Origin: Trema orientale | Lineage: Eukaryota; Streptophyta; Magnoliopsida; Rosales; Cannabaceae | Assembly: GCA_002914845.1 (NCBI GenBank) | Contig: JXTC01000254.1 | Span: 365,171 to 429,170, forward strand | DNA: 64,000 nucleotides | Direction: 5' to 3' | Part shown: in pieces, positions 25,601 through 37,603 of the stretch | Position numbering within the stretch: the stretch's first letter is position 1 | Layout of the letters: every line of letters begins with the position of its first letter | The notes under the pieces: generated by a model | Database searches by the model: none | What the model was told of the DNA's origin: nothing | What the model saw: only the letters and a program-made list of their open reading frames with translations | Program-made: the position numbers and the translations under genes

Positions 25601-27656
25601 CCAATGTCTACCTAATTATCTAGCTCCAGGCTCATCTCGGCGGACTCCATTCTTTTATTCACAGCAGATCACTCAAAGATTTCTTCTTCCATCACCAAGA
25701 CCATCTCCTCATAATTTTCAAACCTCTAATACTGCCTCCCTAGTCCCTTATTTTCCCGGAAACTCTAATGATGTTCCTTCCAATGGAAAAGTTCACACAT
25801 TCAATCTCAACATTCAGGCTTCTCCTGTTGAACAAGGATACTTGGCCAGCTCTTATGGTGGCATTAAAATCTGTGAGCCAGTTGCAGATGGAGGACTAAA
25901 GATGAATAATCTAATTATGCCTCCTCCAAAGGAAAAGAATCCCATCGATCAGGACAAAATAAGAAAAATGCCATTTGTATTGGATAAGAACATTGCAGAA
26001 AACAGAGGAAGAGATACTAGGTTTCTTTTGAAGGGCAAATCGGTAGCTGCAGCAAGTGGCTTTAATGAGAAAATGGGAATTTTTCCTGGGAATTTTCTCC
26101 GGGAAAATATAGCTGGTCAATGGGAGAATAAGAATCAAATGCCGTTCTTATTGGATAACAACGTTGCAGCCTACAGTGGAAGAGATACCCGGTATTCTTT
26201 TGAGGGCAAAATGGTAGCTGAAACAAGCGACTTTAATGAGAGAACGAGAATTTTTTCGCGGAATTTTCGCCGGGAAAATGTAGCTGGTCAACAGGAGAAT
26301 ACTAATCAAATGTCATTCATATTGGATAATTTTGCAGCTAACAGAGGAAGAGATGCTCAGTATCCTTTGATGGGCAAAACGGTAGCTCCAAAAAATGACT
26401 TCAATGAGAGAATCGGAGATTTTCCTGGGAATTTTCTCCAGGATAGTGTAGCTGGTCAGCGGAAGAATAATACTCCAATGCCATTCATATGGGGTAATAA
26501 AACTGCAGCCAATGGAGGAAGAGATACCAGGTATCCTTCAAAGGGCAAAATGGTAGCTGAAACAACCGACTTCAACGAGAAAATGGGAAGTTTTCCTGGG
26601 AATGTTCTCTGGGAAGGTTTAGCTGGTCAACGAGAGAATAACTGTCAAATGCCATTCATATTGGATTGTAACATTGCAGCCAAAACAGGAAGAGATACCA
26701 TACTTCCTTTGAAGGGAAAAATGGTAGCTGAAATAAGCGACTTCAATGAGAAAATGAGAAATTATAATGTGAATTTTCTCCGGGAAAATGTAGCTGGTCA
26801 ACGGGAGAATAATAGTCAAATGCCATTCATTTTGGATGGTAACATTGCAGCCAACCCTGGAAGGGATACGATACTTCCTTTGAAGGGTAAAATGTTAGCT
26901 GAAACTAGCGACTTAAACGAAAAAAAGGGAAATTTTCCTGGGAGTTTCCTCAGAGAAAATGCAGCTGGTCAAAACAAATTCTGGTTAGCTTCACATTTCC
27001 GGGTTATCCCAGTTAATGATGATGATCCAAATACTCCTCCTGGGAGCTCAAAAACCAGGTTCAGGACAGTGGATATGTTAGCAGAAGGTAACAATAGTAA
27101 TAATATTATTAACAATAATCTGCAGAAAGGGAAACAAGTAGAAGTAGTCCACCAGCCTCCGTTGGATAGAGTTGACCAACTCTCCGCTAATTGGAAGTCA
27201 AGGCTTCAAGACTTCGTTCGTAGAAGCAATGATTATCTGGTTATGGACACAACTTTCTTGTCTCCCAGTCCTGAGTTTCCGAGCTCTACGGATCCTACTG
27301 CTGCTACTATTAGAACTGTACTTGGTCTATTGGACGGATCAAATGGGCCTGTTGGTTGTCAAGGCCCGGTGACGGACCCAAACTGTGCGGGCAACTATAC
27401 TGGGCTATTTGAGGGGGGCAATGTTCTTCCTAGTTATGAAATGCTGCTGAGTAATGAAGCTAATTCATTAAACCAGCTGACTTATACTCCTCTGAGGCAA
27501 GACTTGCCGCCGGCTTCGTCTGCCGTTCAACTTGGGAAATTAATGCCATTGCACAATGAACCTACCAATGTTCTCCAGGAAAGAGTTGCGGATCTTAATC
27601 AAGACGAACTGTCGTTGGAGGACACTCAGCTCCCTGATTTGGCTCTTCAGCTCTGA
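22670..27656 (+). CDS. bromodomain-containing protein with C-terminal 57-aa repeats
   Basis: A plant nuclear bromodomain protein, probably an acetyl-lysine reader. Nine coding exons: 22670-22972, 23308-23350, 23459-23540, 23672-23717, 23806-23904, 24588-24656, 24759-24948, 25075-25211 and 25503-27656. They total 3123 nt (1040 aa). The N-terminus is basic (RRKSARILALEEEKKEKQRR; KRGRKQKRLEDLVLSSL). The bromodomain covers about residues 128-232, with the ZA-loop block YTIIKEPMDFGTMRTKL and the block SNAMHFNSS, whose second Asn (Asn205) is the expected acetyl-lysine-contacting residue. A block GPRYGGNSSSLTKRGTPPIN follows. The 718-codon last exon holds six tandem repeats (residues 479-813), then a low-complexity tail ending DLNQDELSLEDTQLPDLALQ. 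The first ATG of exon 1 is used. The orthologue has no symbol I can assign; the bromodomain is certain, its target is not. Confidence 0.9.
24104..24467 (+). repeat. interspersed repeat (LTR-like, TGATG..CATCA) in bromodomain-gene intron 5
   Basis: This is the second copy of the family at 14048-14478, in the same orientation. It starts TGATGTAGAAGAAG and ends CCTCATCA, so TGATG and CATCA form a 5-bp terminal inverted repeat like an LTR. It is about 364 bp and lacks the internal duplications of the other copy. It lies inside an intron of the neighbouring gene. Confidence 0.7.
25968..26972 (+). repeat. six in-frame 171-bp tandem repeats in the bromodomain CDS
   Basis: Units begin at 25968, 26139, 26310, 26478, 26649 and 26820. 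All are 171 bp (57 codons) except the third, at 168 bp. Each protein unit opens MPF-L--N-AA--GRDT and continues GKMVAE-SDFNEKMG-FPGNFLRENVAGQ-EN. The period stays a multiple of three and the GRDT, DFNE and AGQ positions are conserved while others vary. This points to selection on the protein and not to simple slippage. Confidence 0.95.
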
Positions 27657-30600
27657 TCCATCTTTTATGATGATCATCTCTCTGTTCAGGTCTTGGGAAA
27701 ATGTCATTACTGAAATCAAGTGTTTTTTTTTTTTTCTTTTTAATTTCTAGGTTGGGAGTTGGCAGTTTGGACATGAAATCAAGTATCTTTATTTTTGTTC
27801 TGTTTTTAAATTATGTTCATTTGGTCTGATAATTTGCTCGACTTTTCAGGGAATGACTTGTATGTTTATTGATCTAGGCCCACTTTAATAAGCAACAACT
27901 AGAGAAGGTCATAAAAGTCGGAGATATAAAACATTTTCCAATTATAAAAACAGACTGGACTGAAATCAAACATGAGCATATACGCTCATAGGGGTGGAAC
28001 ATAAGCATGTATGTTTATAGGCTACATCATGCCAACTAAAACGTGATATTAAATTTCTATCATAATCAAATAATACACAAGCGTGACAAATATATAGTAC
28101 TTTAAGAGTTCAAATCATGAAACATGTTTTAATGGTTCATCACAAAATTTGTTGGACATATATATATATATATATTGGTCATTGTGCATGGACTCTTCTA
28201 GTTCCTCCCTTCCCGGTTTTCACCAAAGAAAGTCCCTTCTCTTTGCTGGTTCCCAACCTCGTCCCTTCTCTATTTTTAATTTTCTTTTGAAGAACTAGAT
28301 GAGGGTGAAGGAAAGTGAAAAAAGGATTAATTAAAAAAAGAAAACTACCCTTGTGGGTGAGTTGCAATGGTTAAGCATCAAAAGACTCGGTGTGTAAAAG
28401 AGAGATCTAGAGGAAGAGAGAGCAGGCTAGACATAAAGCACGTAATCCCAGTCAAAATCCACTTCTCACCTGAAGATCATGATGGAATCAAGGAAATGTT
28501 TTGAGCTCTATGGACTTTCAATTTGTTGAATATAATTATAATAATTAGGCTTACTTCATTGTCCAAAGCAGATTCTTTAGTTAAGTGAGTCTTAACTCTT
28601 AATAAACCTCCAATAACTGTAATATATATGAACAAGTAGTAGTACCATTAACCATATTAAACAACATAAACAAATGAGTTCATTGGGTTTATTTTGCTTG
28701 CTTTCTCCAAGATAACATTATTTAGTGGGTTAGATTTGATTGTACGGGGGACCAGTTCTTTTCATTTACACTGACCTAGGTTGAGACTTGATATCAGGAC
28801 CACAATAAGATTGACCACTGTTCCAGCCTGATTCCCCTGACTTGTCACTGTCAACATCTCAATTCTTCCCTCTCCTTATCACCCTCTTAGATTCCAGATT
28901 TCTTTTCTTTTCCCTTTTTTTCTTTTATTTCCTATTTTGCTTGGACGATATTAAATTTCTTAAAAAGAAATGTTGCCCCTCCCGGTCCTCCTTGTAAAGC
29001 CTTTGAGGAATCTATTTGTACTTTTTCTTTTTTTCCCTCTGATAATGAAAATCTGTGCGAATACATCAGTTCCTATACATATATTTTTTGTCTCACGTAA
29101 TCTTCAGAATCAAAAGTACACAGAACCAAAAGATGGAGTGGGCTAGCAGATGTTTATAAACTTCATAATATGTTAACTTTTAAGCTCTGTAATTAGCGGG
29201 AGTGTACATATAAATCATATATACATATATGTTACTATGCATTGTATATTAAGATTTCATTTTCAGTCAAGATAAGGGTTTTCTTGTTGTATCTTGTGAC
29301 TGCAATCTTAAAAGGGTATAACCATTTTCAGAGACCTCTGACTCCACCAAACTCATGGGACCCCTATGCTGGTAAAAGGAGCACAGCTCAGAAAGAAAGT
29401 ATTTAGAGATTGCAGTGGGTTGTAACATGTCCCTGGCCAATTTGCGTACCTCCAACATACATAACATATATATATATATACACGCATATGTATATAACTA
29501 CATACTCTACACACGTATTTCATATGCCTTAACAAATTTCCCCTGTTGGGATAATACCAGATAATAATAATAATAATAATAAAGCAATAAAGAGCAACGT
29601 TTGCTGCAAACTTTTAACATTAAAAACCAGATACAAACTGGTCCTAGTCACAGTTTACTCACATGCATGGATCCTTTTCTTGTCTCCAAGCGATTCTTTT
29701 CATCTGTAATTTATTTCGTTTATATTTGTTTTCCATATAAAATGTGCTGCCTCAGTGCCTCATTGGACAAGAGTTAGGGATTCCGAGTTTTTGGCGTGAA
29801 CATCTATTTAATATTATAATAACAGCTCCTTTGATGTACAAAATATATATTTTTTTTTAAAAACAAAAACAAAAACAGGAAAAAAAAAAAAACAAAAAAT
29901 GCTTTCTCCATCTTCTGCTTCTTCTAGATTCGAATCCTTCTTCTCCCAAACACCAGCTCAGATTTGTCTTTTCTTTCTTTTTTTTTTTTTTTTGACTTCT
30001 ATAGATATCGGTAAGACGTTGAGTAACTCTTTGGCCGGATGATATAGCATTTGTGTCTGAGCCGTGTATAGCTTAGGTTATTTTAAAAAATGAATAAACA
30101 TTTTCCAGTTGACTCCATATATAAGTAATTTTAATCACGTATATTGATAAAAGTAAAAGAATAATCAGCAAAATATATTAAGTGTAAGGGTTATATTTCA
30201 TCGAGAAAAAAATGGAGACATCATACTCAACAAGGTAAAATCGCAGGAGAGAGAGAGAGAGAGAGTAGCAGTAGTATATACGTTTATACACATTAAAAAC
30301 AGACTCATATAGTCATATCTCATCAAATCACTTGTAGTCATCTACGGTATTGATAACTTTCTTTCATTCTTTTTTCGTGTGAGTTCTAAATATGACTACA
30401 ACAAGCACTAGAAAACAACACTAGGAGACTAAGAACAAAAGAAGAGCCATCAATCTCCCAAAAAAAAAAAAAAAAAAACCTGAAATCTAATCGTCTCTTT
30501 AGTTGCTTCTCCGAATAGATTTTCACGTGCTAAACAACCCAGAATTATATATATATAAATATATATATATATATCTCTCTCTCATGATAAACAGATATAA

Positions 30601-33474
30601 TAAGAACAACTATGCCACTAAAAAGAGAATGACACCACGCACAAAACATAACAACTTTCTTCAGACAATGACCACCGTGAGACGAAGATCTTACGGATGC
30701 CAACTCACTTTAGAAAAGCTTATACACAAAGAAGAAAACGACATTTGACAGCATGCAAAGTGTAACGCATTGACATCAATCAACAGTAAAAATAATAATA
30801 CATTATGCAATAAAATTACGGATCTGACAAACATGACAGCAAATAGCTCAGGCTTAAATCACCCTTATGAATAAATATATAATTTTCGAAAAGTAAAGCC
30901 CATTACTCGAAAGATAATCGTATAATATTAGTTAATACACTTCATTGTACTTCCATCCTCGTCAGGCCCAAGGAACTGCTTATTTTAATTATGTTCAGTC
31001 CTTTACACACGCGCATAGATCACACACATTTAATTATACATCGTCATTCGGACAATCAGGACTTAAAAATTAAAATCAGAATTAAAATTTTTTATTCACC
31101 CTGTAGAAAAAGAACTCTGCCACATAGAATTAATAACTCTAATTAATTAGCGTTTATACACGTAATCTTTGGTAGCTAGCTCAATAGGTTGAAGAATATA
31201 CGTACTCACAAAAAGACCAACTCGCTTAGTACTTTTTTTTCCCCTAGAGACAACAACTTAAAAAAAGAAATTTTCTCTAAGAAAAAAAAAGACCTTGGGT
31301 TTATTCTCTGCGTATCACTTATTAGGTGGGGACAGTCAACAGAACCAGTGGTTATTCTGTCTATTTCCAAGTTTTGGAGTGTATATGGTTCATAAACAAT
31401 AATAAGGATAATATTAAAATTGTGGGGTTGGAGGAAAAAGGGCGTTCTTCAAATGAGTATGTATATATACTATATTATACTATACTATACCACACTATTA
31501 AAGTATATGCAAAAATAAAATATAGGGCTCACGAATGCCAATGAACCATGAAGGCTAGCTCCAAGTTCCAACCACTGCGTCTGAGACTGCATTTTAGCCC
31601 CACTAGACATGGACATGGGGCGGTCTTTATGATGCCAAAATGCACGGGCTATATTTTAATGACATGTTATTAATATAATAGTATCCCATAAATAACATAA
31701 AAATTTATACCAATGCTAAACCTAGCCAAGAGAATAAAGACAAGCGACCAACCCGCCTCCATTTTTCTCACTCATTAAATATAATTCGCCCAACATGTAT
31801 ACAAAAACACAAGTCATGTAAAGCTTCTGATCCAGCAAAAAAAAAAAACAAATGTGAAGCGTCTGATATAATATAAAGTTTCTTCTCATGGCCGAGGGAG
31901 TCATCCCTCAAAATACTGAAAACGACGTAACCATTTCTGTTTCCCAAGTCCAACATTTTATATATTATATACTCAAAAAGTTCGTATTCGCAAATGGAAA
32001 TAAGAGCTGTACGTAAAAGGGTATTTTCACATATTACACAAAGCTTGGAATTTCATTAACTCGTATGGTTTGGTATGGGATTTCTTTTTCTAGTCCATGC
32101 ATACTACAAGTTCAATCGTATGCAATAAGATGACCATATATAGAAAAACCAAAGAGAAGTAAAGGACCAAAAAAGTTGACATGGTTTATGTTTTTTCAGG
32201 TTTGTTTACCAAAAATGACAAAGCCATGCTGAAACAAATAGTTATTCAATTAAGGAGATCTCAGATCTACAACATAATGAGCAGTTGTCCTCGGTTTGTT
32301 TGGGGAGAAGACACGGGAAATTATAGTAACAAGAGAGAACAAAACCGTACTATATATAACAAGAATATATACATGAGAATCATGACAAGTACAAATACAC
32401 AAACACTCTCTCTCTAGATCATTTTCTCTTTTTGAGTCACACTTTTCATGCGTTAATATTTATTCATGTAAAGTTGCGCCAGCTGGGATGGTAAATGATG
32501 GAAATCTCTCGTTTTCACTTTCTGACTTCTCATCTAAACAAAATAGTGAAAGAAAACACATATATTCCTACTACTTTTTTGCTCCCAATTCAAGCTAGCT
32601 AACAACTAAAAACCGATGAGGATGCCATTGTTTCCTTGCCATTATTAATTATCAAATTGTTGAGTATTGAATTGCAACAAAGTAATAAAAATAGCAATAA
32701 AATTATAAAAGTCCTTGGTAAAAGATTAAATGACAAAAAGGTAGCCAAACCAAATGAATGGTAAAAAAATACAGAGAAAATAGGCGTATGATGAGTTACA
32801 CTACGCAACTAGTTCAAATTTAAGACCTATAATATGTACTTCAACAAATAGCGTAGTGTGGGTCTTATTACCGGGTTATTACGTAGCTCGTTTAAATTTA
32901 ATTTAAGACATATAATATGTACTTCAACAAATAAGCGTAGTGTTCAACAAATAGCGTAGTGTAGGTCTATTACCGGGTTATTACGTGGCTCGTTTAAATT
33001 TAATAATAGATAAAATGTGACATAGTACATATATGTACATGTATCAAAAGGGAGAAGTTTTACATGCATATATACTAGGTATATATTCTAATTGCAGGAG
33101 CTTGTTCTTGCACGTAATCGACCAAATATTAAAACATCTCAGCAAAAATAAAAAAGCAATAACAACAGGAAAACAAAGTATCACCTATGACCTACCAATT
33201 TTAACATGCACGCTATGCTACACTACCATAAAAAGGGTAAAACAAGCATTACGGAAGAAGAAATTAATGTAACGTGCTAGCAAAAACATGATCAATTGAA
33301 GCACATAGATAACCATACACTGGAAATTAATAGAATAATAAAACAATATTAACGTTAAGCATCGGATGACATCATAATCTACCATAATTAGGCTTGTCAA
33401 TCAAAGAACAAAACTAATAATTATTAGCTAACATGGATAGCTAATTACAAGTTGTATAATAGAAATGAAGAAAA
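27657..33474. other. gene-poor AT-rich intergenic DNA
   Basis: No protein gene is recognised over 5.8 kb. Visible items are TA microsatellites at about 28160-28176, 29465-29482 and 30545-30575, a GA microsatellite at about 30245-30266, and a TAA repeat at about 29561-29582. There are A/T-runs at 29868-29895 and 30460-30478, and a diverged tandem duplication at 32809-32992. Open frames are short and repetitive. Much of the right part may be 3' flank of the MIR319 transcript. Confidence 0.45.
32809..32992. repeat. tandem duplication, about 80-105 bp units
   Basis: Copy 1 (32809-32886) and copy 2 (about 32887-32992) share TAATATGTACTTCAACAAAT, AGCGTAGTGT, GGTCT-ATTACCGGGTTATT and ACGT-GCTCG. 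The second copy carries a further small internal duplication of TTCAACAAATAGCGTAGTGT. It is non-coding. Confidence 0.85.
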
Positions 33475-33665
33475 TAGCAAAAGGGAGCTCCCTTCAGTCC
33501 AAGCACAGAGAAGAAAAGGGTGAAATTTTATCTCCCGCATCATTCACACATCCACAGTAGTAAATATTAGCCCCTTTTTCTACCGTGTTTGAATGAATGA
33601 GTCGGCAGATAATTCAAACCCTCTTACCATCCATGAGTGGACTGAAGGAAGCTCACTTAAACCAT
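33475..33665 (-). ncRNA. MIR319: MIR319 microRNA precursor hairpin
   Basis: The mature 21-nt miR319 reads on the minus strand from 33502 to 33482, starting TTGGACTGAAGGGAGC and ending TCCCT, identical to plant miR319a/b. It lies on the 3' arm. The 5' arm (about 33656-33636) reads GAGCTTCCTTCAGTCCACTC, the usual star strand, so the two arms pair. The long stem also contains GACTCATTCATTCAAACAC and, on the other side, GTGTGAATGATGCGGGAG, matching the second duplex typical of the MIR159/319 family. The product targets TCP transcription factor mRNAs that control leaf growth. Precursor size (about 180-190 nt) fits the family. Precise ends of the precursor are estimates. Confidence 0.95.
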
Positions 33666-34535
33666 CTCTATCTCTAACTACCAAGTAATTAATTTATACC
33701 CAATTAATGTGTACTCCCTAAAAAATTAATAGCAAATGAGATCGAAACAACATAATGACATATATACATATGCTAATTCAGAGGGGACAGAGAACAATTA
33801 AGCAAAACAAAAACAATTTCAACTCATTTTGTTTTCTGATGCAACCATCAATCCCATAAATAATGACAACTTACTGCATGCTAATTTCTTTTATTAAAAT
33901 TGGTTAACTAATTGGCACCAGAAGCATATTCATCAAGAATACTAGACTACTAGTTTTCAAATTTCATGTCACAATTTCTCAATTACAACATTATAATTTT
34001 GAAGAAAGCAATGGCATGTCTCCTAATACTTAAGCTTCAACTGAGAAAAATAAATTAAGAAAGGGTGACGATCTAGCTAGCCCAATTAAGTCGGATAATT
34101 GTATCTCTGTTACGATTTTCACTAGGTAATCTACAAATTGGATCATTAACCAAAAATAAAAACTTAATTAGATGAAGAATAAGACGGAACTGGCACTGAT
34201 TCCAGCGATCCATTACTTGAAAAAGTCAAAGACTTAATGAATCTAAGTTTCCAAAAGCGAAGAAATACGCTTGCATGAACCCTAACCCTAGAATGATCCG
34301 ATGACAAGAAAAAAAAAGACTTAGATGATAATGATATACTTATCAATGCTAGAAGAAGAGAAAATTAAGTACAAAGTCACGAAACACCGCCCTAATGACT
34401 ACCAGATCAAACCATATACTTAATTGGTGAAGCTCCATTCTTTTACACTTGCTATAATAGATATAAATTTCGCTATAAACAGAGAGAAATCGTAATGATA
34501 TCGAAATATATAGCTCTAAAAATATAAGTACCTAA

Positions 34536-34605
34536 GTAGACTTTGTACTAATGAAGTTATTATCGTCAAGGTAGACTTTGTACTAATTAAGTTATTATCG
34601 TCAAG
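34536..34605. repeat. 2 x 35-bp tandem duplication
   Basis: The unit starting GTAGACTTTGTACTAAT occurs at 34536-34570 and 34571-34605 with a single difference (ATGAAG versus ATTAAG). It is non-coding. Confidence 0.92.
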
Positions 34606-35441
34606 TCTTTTGCATCCAGCTGAGCTCAGATTCATATATGAGACAACAATATTGTCCAAATATTGGTCCATGGCACAAGAGGAGCTACTTGAATGTTATT
34701 TGTTAGAAGAAAGAAAGAAAGAAAGTGACAAAAACGGCAAGCTTAAAATCATATGGAAAATTAAATTGATCTGTTAAATAATATGATAAGAAAAAATTTC
34801 ATGAGCAAACTCACCAAAATTATAGAGTACCTTCATAGATCATTCTTTCATTTGCATCTTCCGAAAACCTACATCTCTGATGTTTGCTACCAGGATCAGC
34901 TGTAATATTACTCAAAATATAGGTAGAGAAAGCACCCAAAAAATAACAACAAAGAAGAAATGAAAAATATAATATTAAAACCGCAAAAGAAAAACAAGAA
35001 AAGAATATTCTTTTTCTATGAAAAAAAAAATAGAGAGAGAGAGAGAGAGAGAGGGTGGTGAGTTGCAAAAATCACGGAGAGGAATTAATAAGATGGTAGC
35101 AGGAAAGAGCAGGCCAGGGGGGTGAGAGGAAGTGTCACTGTCTTCATGAGAGTTAGAGAAGGGAAAGCGATTGAAGATCTCTGATCTCAACACACAAATC
35201 TAGCAAAACAACACTATATCTATATTTCAAATATTATTACAATTCACATACACAGGGTACACAACAAAGAAAAATATAACAATAATAATAATAGAGCAAA
35301 AAAAAAAAATCTTTTTGAAAAAAGTGGGAATATTTCGTTTTTCATTTTTCTTCCTCTTCCGGGCCTCCGGCACAACATATAACATAAATCAAATGTAAGA
35401 TAGAACAAAAGAGGAGGAGGAAGAAATAATGAAACCACCAA

Positions 35442-35448
<7 letters not shown>

Positions 35449-35475
<27 letters not shown>
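35449..35475. repeat. (TG)n microsatellite
   Basis: An uninterrupted GT/TG dinucleotide run of about 13 units lies within the presumed pri-miR319 transcript region. Confidence 0.95.
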
Positions 35476-35477
<2 letters not shown>

Positions 35478-35806
35478 AATTTGGAGTTTAGATAACAAAG
35501 ATGTGGATATATATGATATAATTTTGATAGCTGAGCTTTAGGATGAAGAGGAGTAGAGAAGAGAAAAGGAATAGAGGTGAGATGAGATGAGATGAGAGGA
35601 GAGGAGATGAGGTGGGGTTTTGTTTGACCAGTAGCAAGAGAGAAAGAGTAGTACTAGTAGCAGTGTCATAAACCGTGGCCCTCCCTCTCTCTCCCTGCCT
35701 GCCTGGACTGGACCCTTACCAATATTCTGGCAGAGAGTCTACACTCTACAGTGTTGCACTACTCTCTAAGTCTTAAGTCTTCCTTTTGCGTACAAACACA
35801 GGTATG

Positions 35807-35816
35807 CTATATATAG
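35807..35816 (-). promoter_or_regulatory. TATA-like box, candidate MIR319 promoter
   Basis: CTATATATAG is a near-consensus plant TATA box. Being palindromic, it cannot give direction by itself. Minus-strand transcription from about 30 bp away (near 35780) would run through the GA/CT-rich leader to the MIR319 hairpin about 2.1 kb downstream. Inference from position only. Confidence 0.35.
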
Positions 35817-36097
35817 GGTTTCACCTCACTCAAGTGTCTGGCGGAGAACTCATGGTACTCTCTCTATTTTCCACTAATGACATTACTATCCCTCTCCAAT
35901 CTACTCTACACTCTACTCTACTTTCCCCCCCCTCTACTATCTATTATATGGTAGTTCTCAAGTGCATACTCGCTAGTCGCTACTCTCTTCTTTTTTAGAG
36001 GATCTTTTTTTTTTTTTTTAATTCTTAGAAAAAAAATATAGACAACTTTTCTACACACGAGATATTTTGACATAAAAGCTTAGAATTTAAATGTACT

Positions 36098-36300
36098 GTC
36101 CAGTTTGGTATCTCAAATCAAATCCTGCCCAATAAGGGTATTTATGCCACATCAATTTAAATTCAAATAACCTTTTTAACTAATTTCTGATATTTATAAT
36201 TTGAATTTTTAAAATGATATTGTGACATTGTACATTAACGGGAGAATTTTTTTTTTTTTTTGGAAATTTTGATGAGATGATTTGAGATACCAAACTAGAC
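36098..36300. mobile_element. 203-bp MITE with about 25-bp terminal inverted repeats
   Basis: The left end GTCCAGTTTGGTATCTCAAA and the reverse complement of the right end, GTCTAGTTTGGTATCTCAAA, match except at one base. The match continues to about 25 bp. There is no coding capacity. The flanks do not show a clear target-site duplication, so the superfamily is open. Confidence 0.75.
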
Positions 36301-36772
36301 GTATGAAATATTGTTTTTGTTTCTAATAGTAATGACCTTCTGAATTATATTTAAATTATATTTATTATATCATTTGGTTCTCAAAGTTTCAATTTATATA
36401 TTAATAATCTATGAATTATGCAATTTTTACAACAATGATCACTTGTTACAAACGGTTAATTTTATAACAGAAAGTAGTTGAGGATAAAACATATAATTTG
36501 ACATTATTTAATTTTATGAATCAGAATTTCATTCTCAATCATAATTATCAAACTGTATGATTTTCAAACGACTCATTTTCTTTAAAAATTTGTGGGAAAA
36601 GAAAAGTGGATATTGGTGCAATAATTGCATAAATCTATGTAGTTTATTATATAAGTTAAAAATTTAGAGTTTAATTATTGGTTACAATTATCAAATCGTA
36701 TACATTGTAATAACTTATTTATGTTAATTTTTTAAAATTTTCTTTTATGAAATTTATACATAAATTAGCTTA

Positions 36773-36841
36773 ACTAGGATTCGAACACATTCTTTCTCAC
36801 ATATACTCCCAAGAATCCTAGATCAATTGAGCTACCCTCAG
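36773..36841 (-). mobile_element. tRNA-like retroposed sequence flanked by 8-bp direct repeats
   Basis: On the minus strand the 69-bp core reads GAGGGTAGCTCAATTGATC (A-box-like) and later TGTTCGAATCC (B-box). It is flanked exactly by TTAGCTTA at 36765-36772 and 36842-36849. This looks like a very short tRNA-derived insertion or truncated SINE. A working tRNA is unlikely: the acceptor-stem ends do not pair convincingly and no anticodon arm is clear. Confidence 0.55.
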
Positions 36842-36849
36842 TTAGCTTA

Positions 36850-37603
36850 TTTTTGTTAGATGTTTAATAGTTTATGACAAAATGGTCATTATCATAACAA
36901 TTATATAATTAATGGACCAATACTATATGAGTTAAAAATTCAGAGGCTAAAATGATACCCATAAATATAACTCATGTCATTACCATTATTAACCTTATTG
37001 TTAATATAGAAAATAGCTTTCTATATAAACGCGTTCAAGTTATAATTAATACGAAATATAGATCATTGGTGTATTTAGCAAAAAGTACTGAAATTGAGAA
37101 TATATGGACCTTTTTTCCTTAAAGGTTAGCTTAAAATATTTGTTTTTTTCTCAATCCTTAACTGTTTTTAAGAAATTTCAACATTTTTTTGTTTTTTTAA
37201 AACAACAAAAAAGATAATATTTCAAAGTAATGAGATTTTTTTTTTTTTTGATAATATTCAAAGTAATGCGAATGCGACTATAATGTGACATGATTTAAAT
37301 TACATTTTTAAAGAAGTTGTATCCTAAACATTACTTATGTATTTATATTACCTGCAGTACGTGTATCCTCAACCAAATTTTAGTTCATTTGCCGGAAGAA
37401 AAGTTTTACCTATAATAATTCAGGTTAATTGCTACCAAGTACAAGCACAGCCGACTTTGGCTTCCATGTCTCAAACTATACATTGTACATTGTGCATTAT
37501 ACTATACCTTTTATGATCATAATAATTCTTGTAAAAATATACATACAAATCTATATCTACATATAAAAAGACCAAAAGAAAAAACAAGGAATACTAGCAG
37601 TAG
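36850..37603. other. AT-rich intergenic DNA
   Basis: I see no gene, hairpin or repeat boundary that I can support. The sequence is AT-rich with several T-runs (for example about 37237-37250). Confidence 0.4.

Larger units (their letters stand above)
33666..35779 (-). ncRNA. putative 5' part of the pri-miR319 transcript
   Basis: No protein gene is recognised between the hairpin and a TATA-like box at 35807-35816, and MIR319 genes commonly have long, sometimes spliced, primary transcripts. The 35000-35770 part is rich in GA/CT tracts on either strand, like a plant leader. It also carries a GA repeat (about 35033-35052) and a TG repeat (35449-35474). Transcription across this stretch is inferred, not seen. 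A nearer promoter is equally possible. Confidence 0.35.

Noticed and set aside
25911..26138. Antisense open frame in the bromodomain last exon (also 26619-26819)
   Set aside because: Both are shadows of the coding repeats, and the same antisense pattern recurs with the repeat unit.
34820..35193. Small minus-strand protein upstream of MIR319
   Set aside because: Two overlapping frames rich in Ser, Leu and Phe come from CT-rich DNA. I see no domain or conservation I can name, so I treat it as leader sequence.
36773..36841. Functional tRNA gene on the minus strand
   Set aside because: The acceptor ends do not pair convincingly and no anticodon arm is clear. The flanking direct repeats indicate a retroposed fragment.
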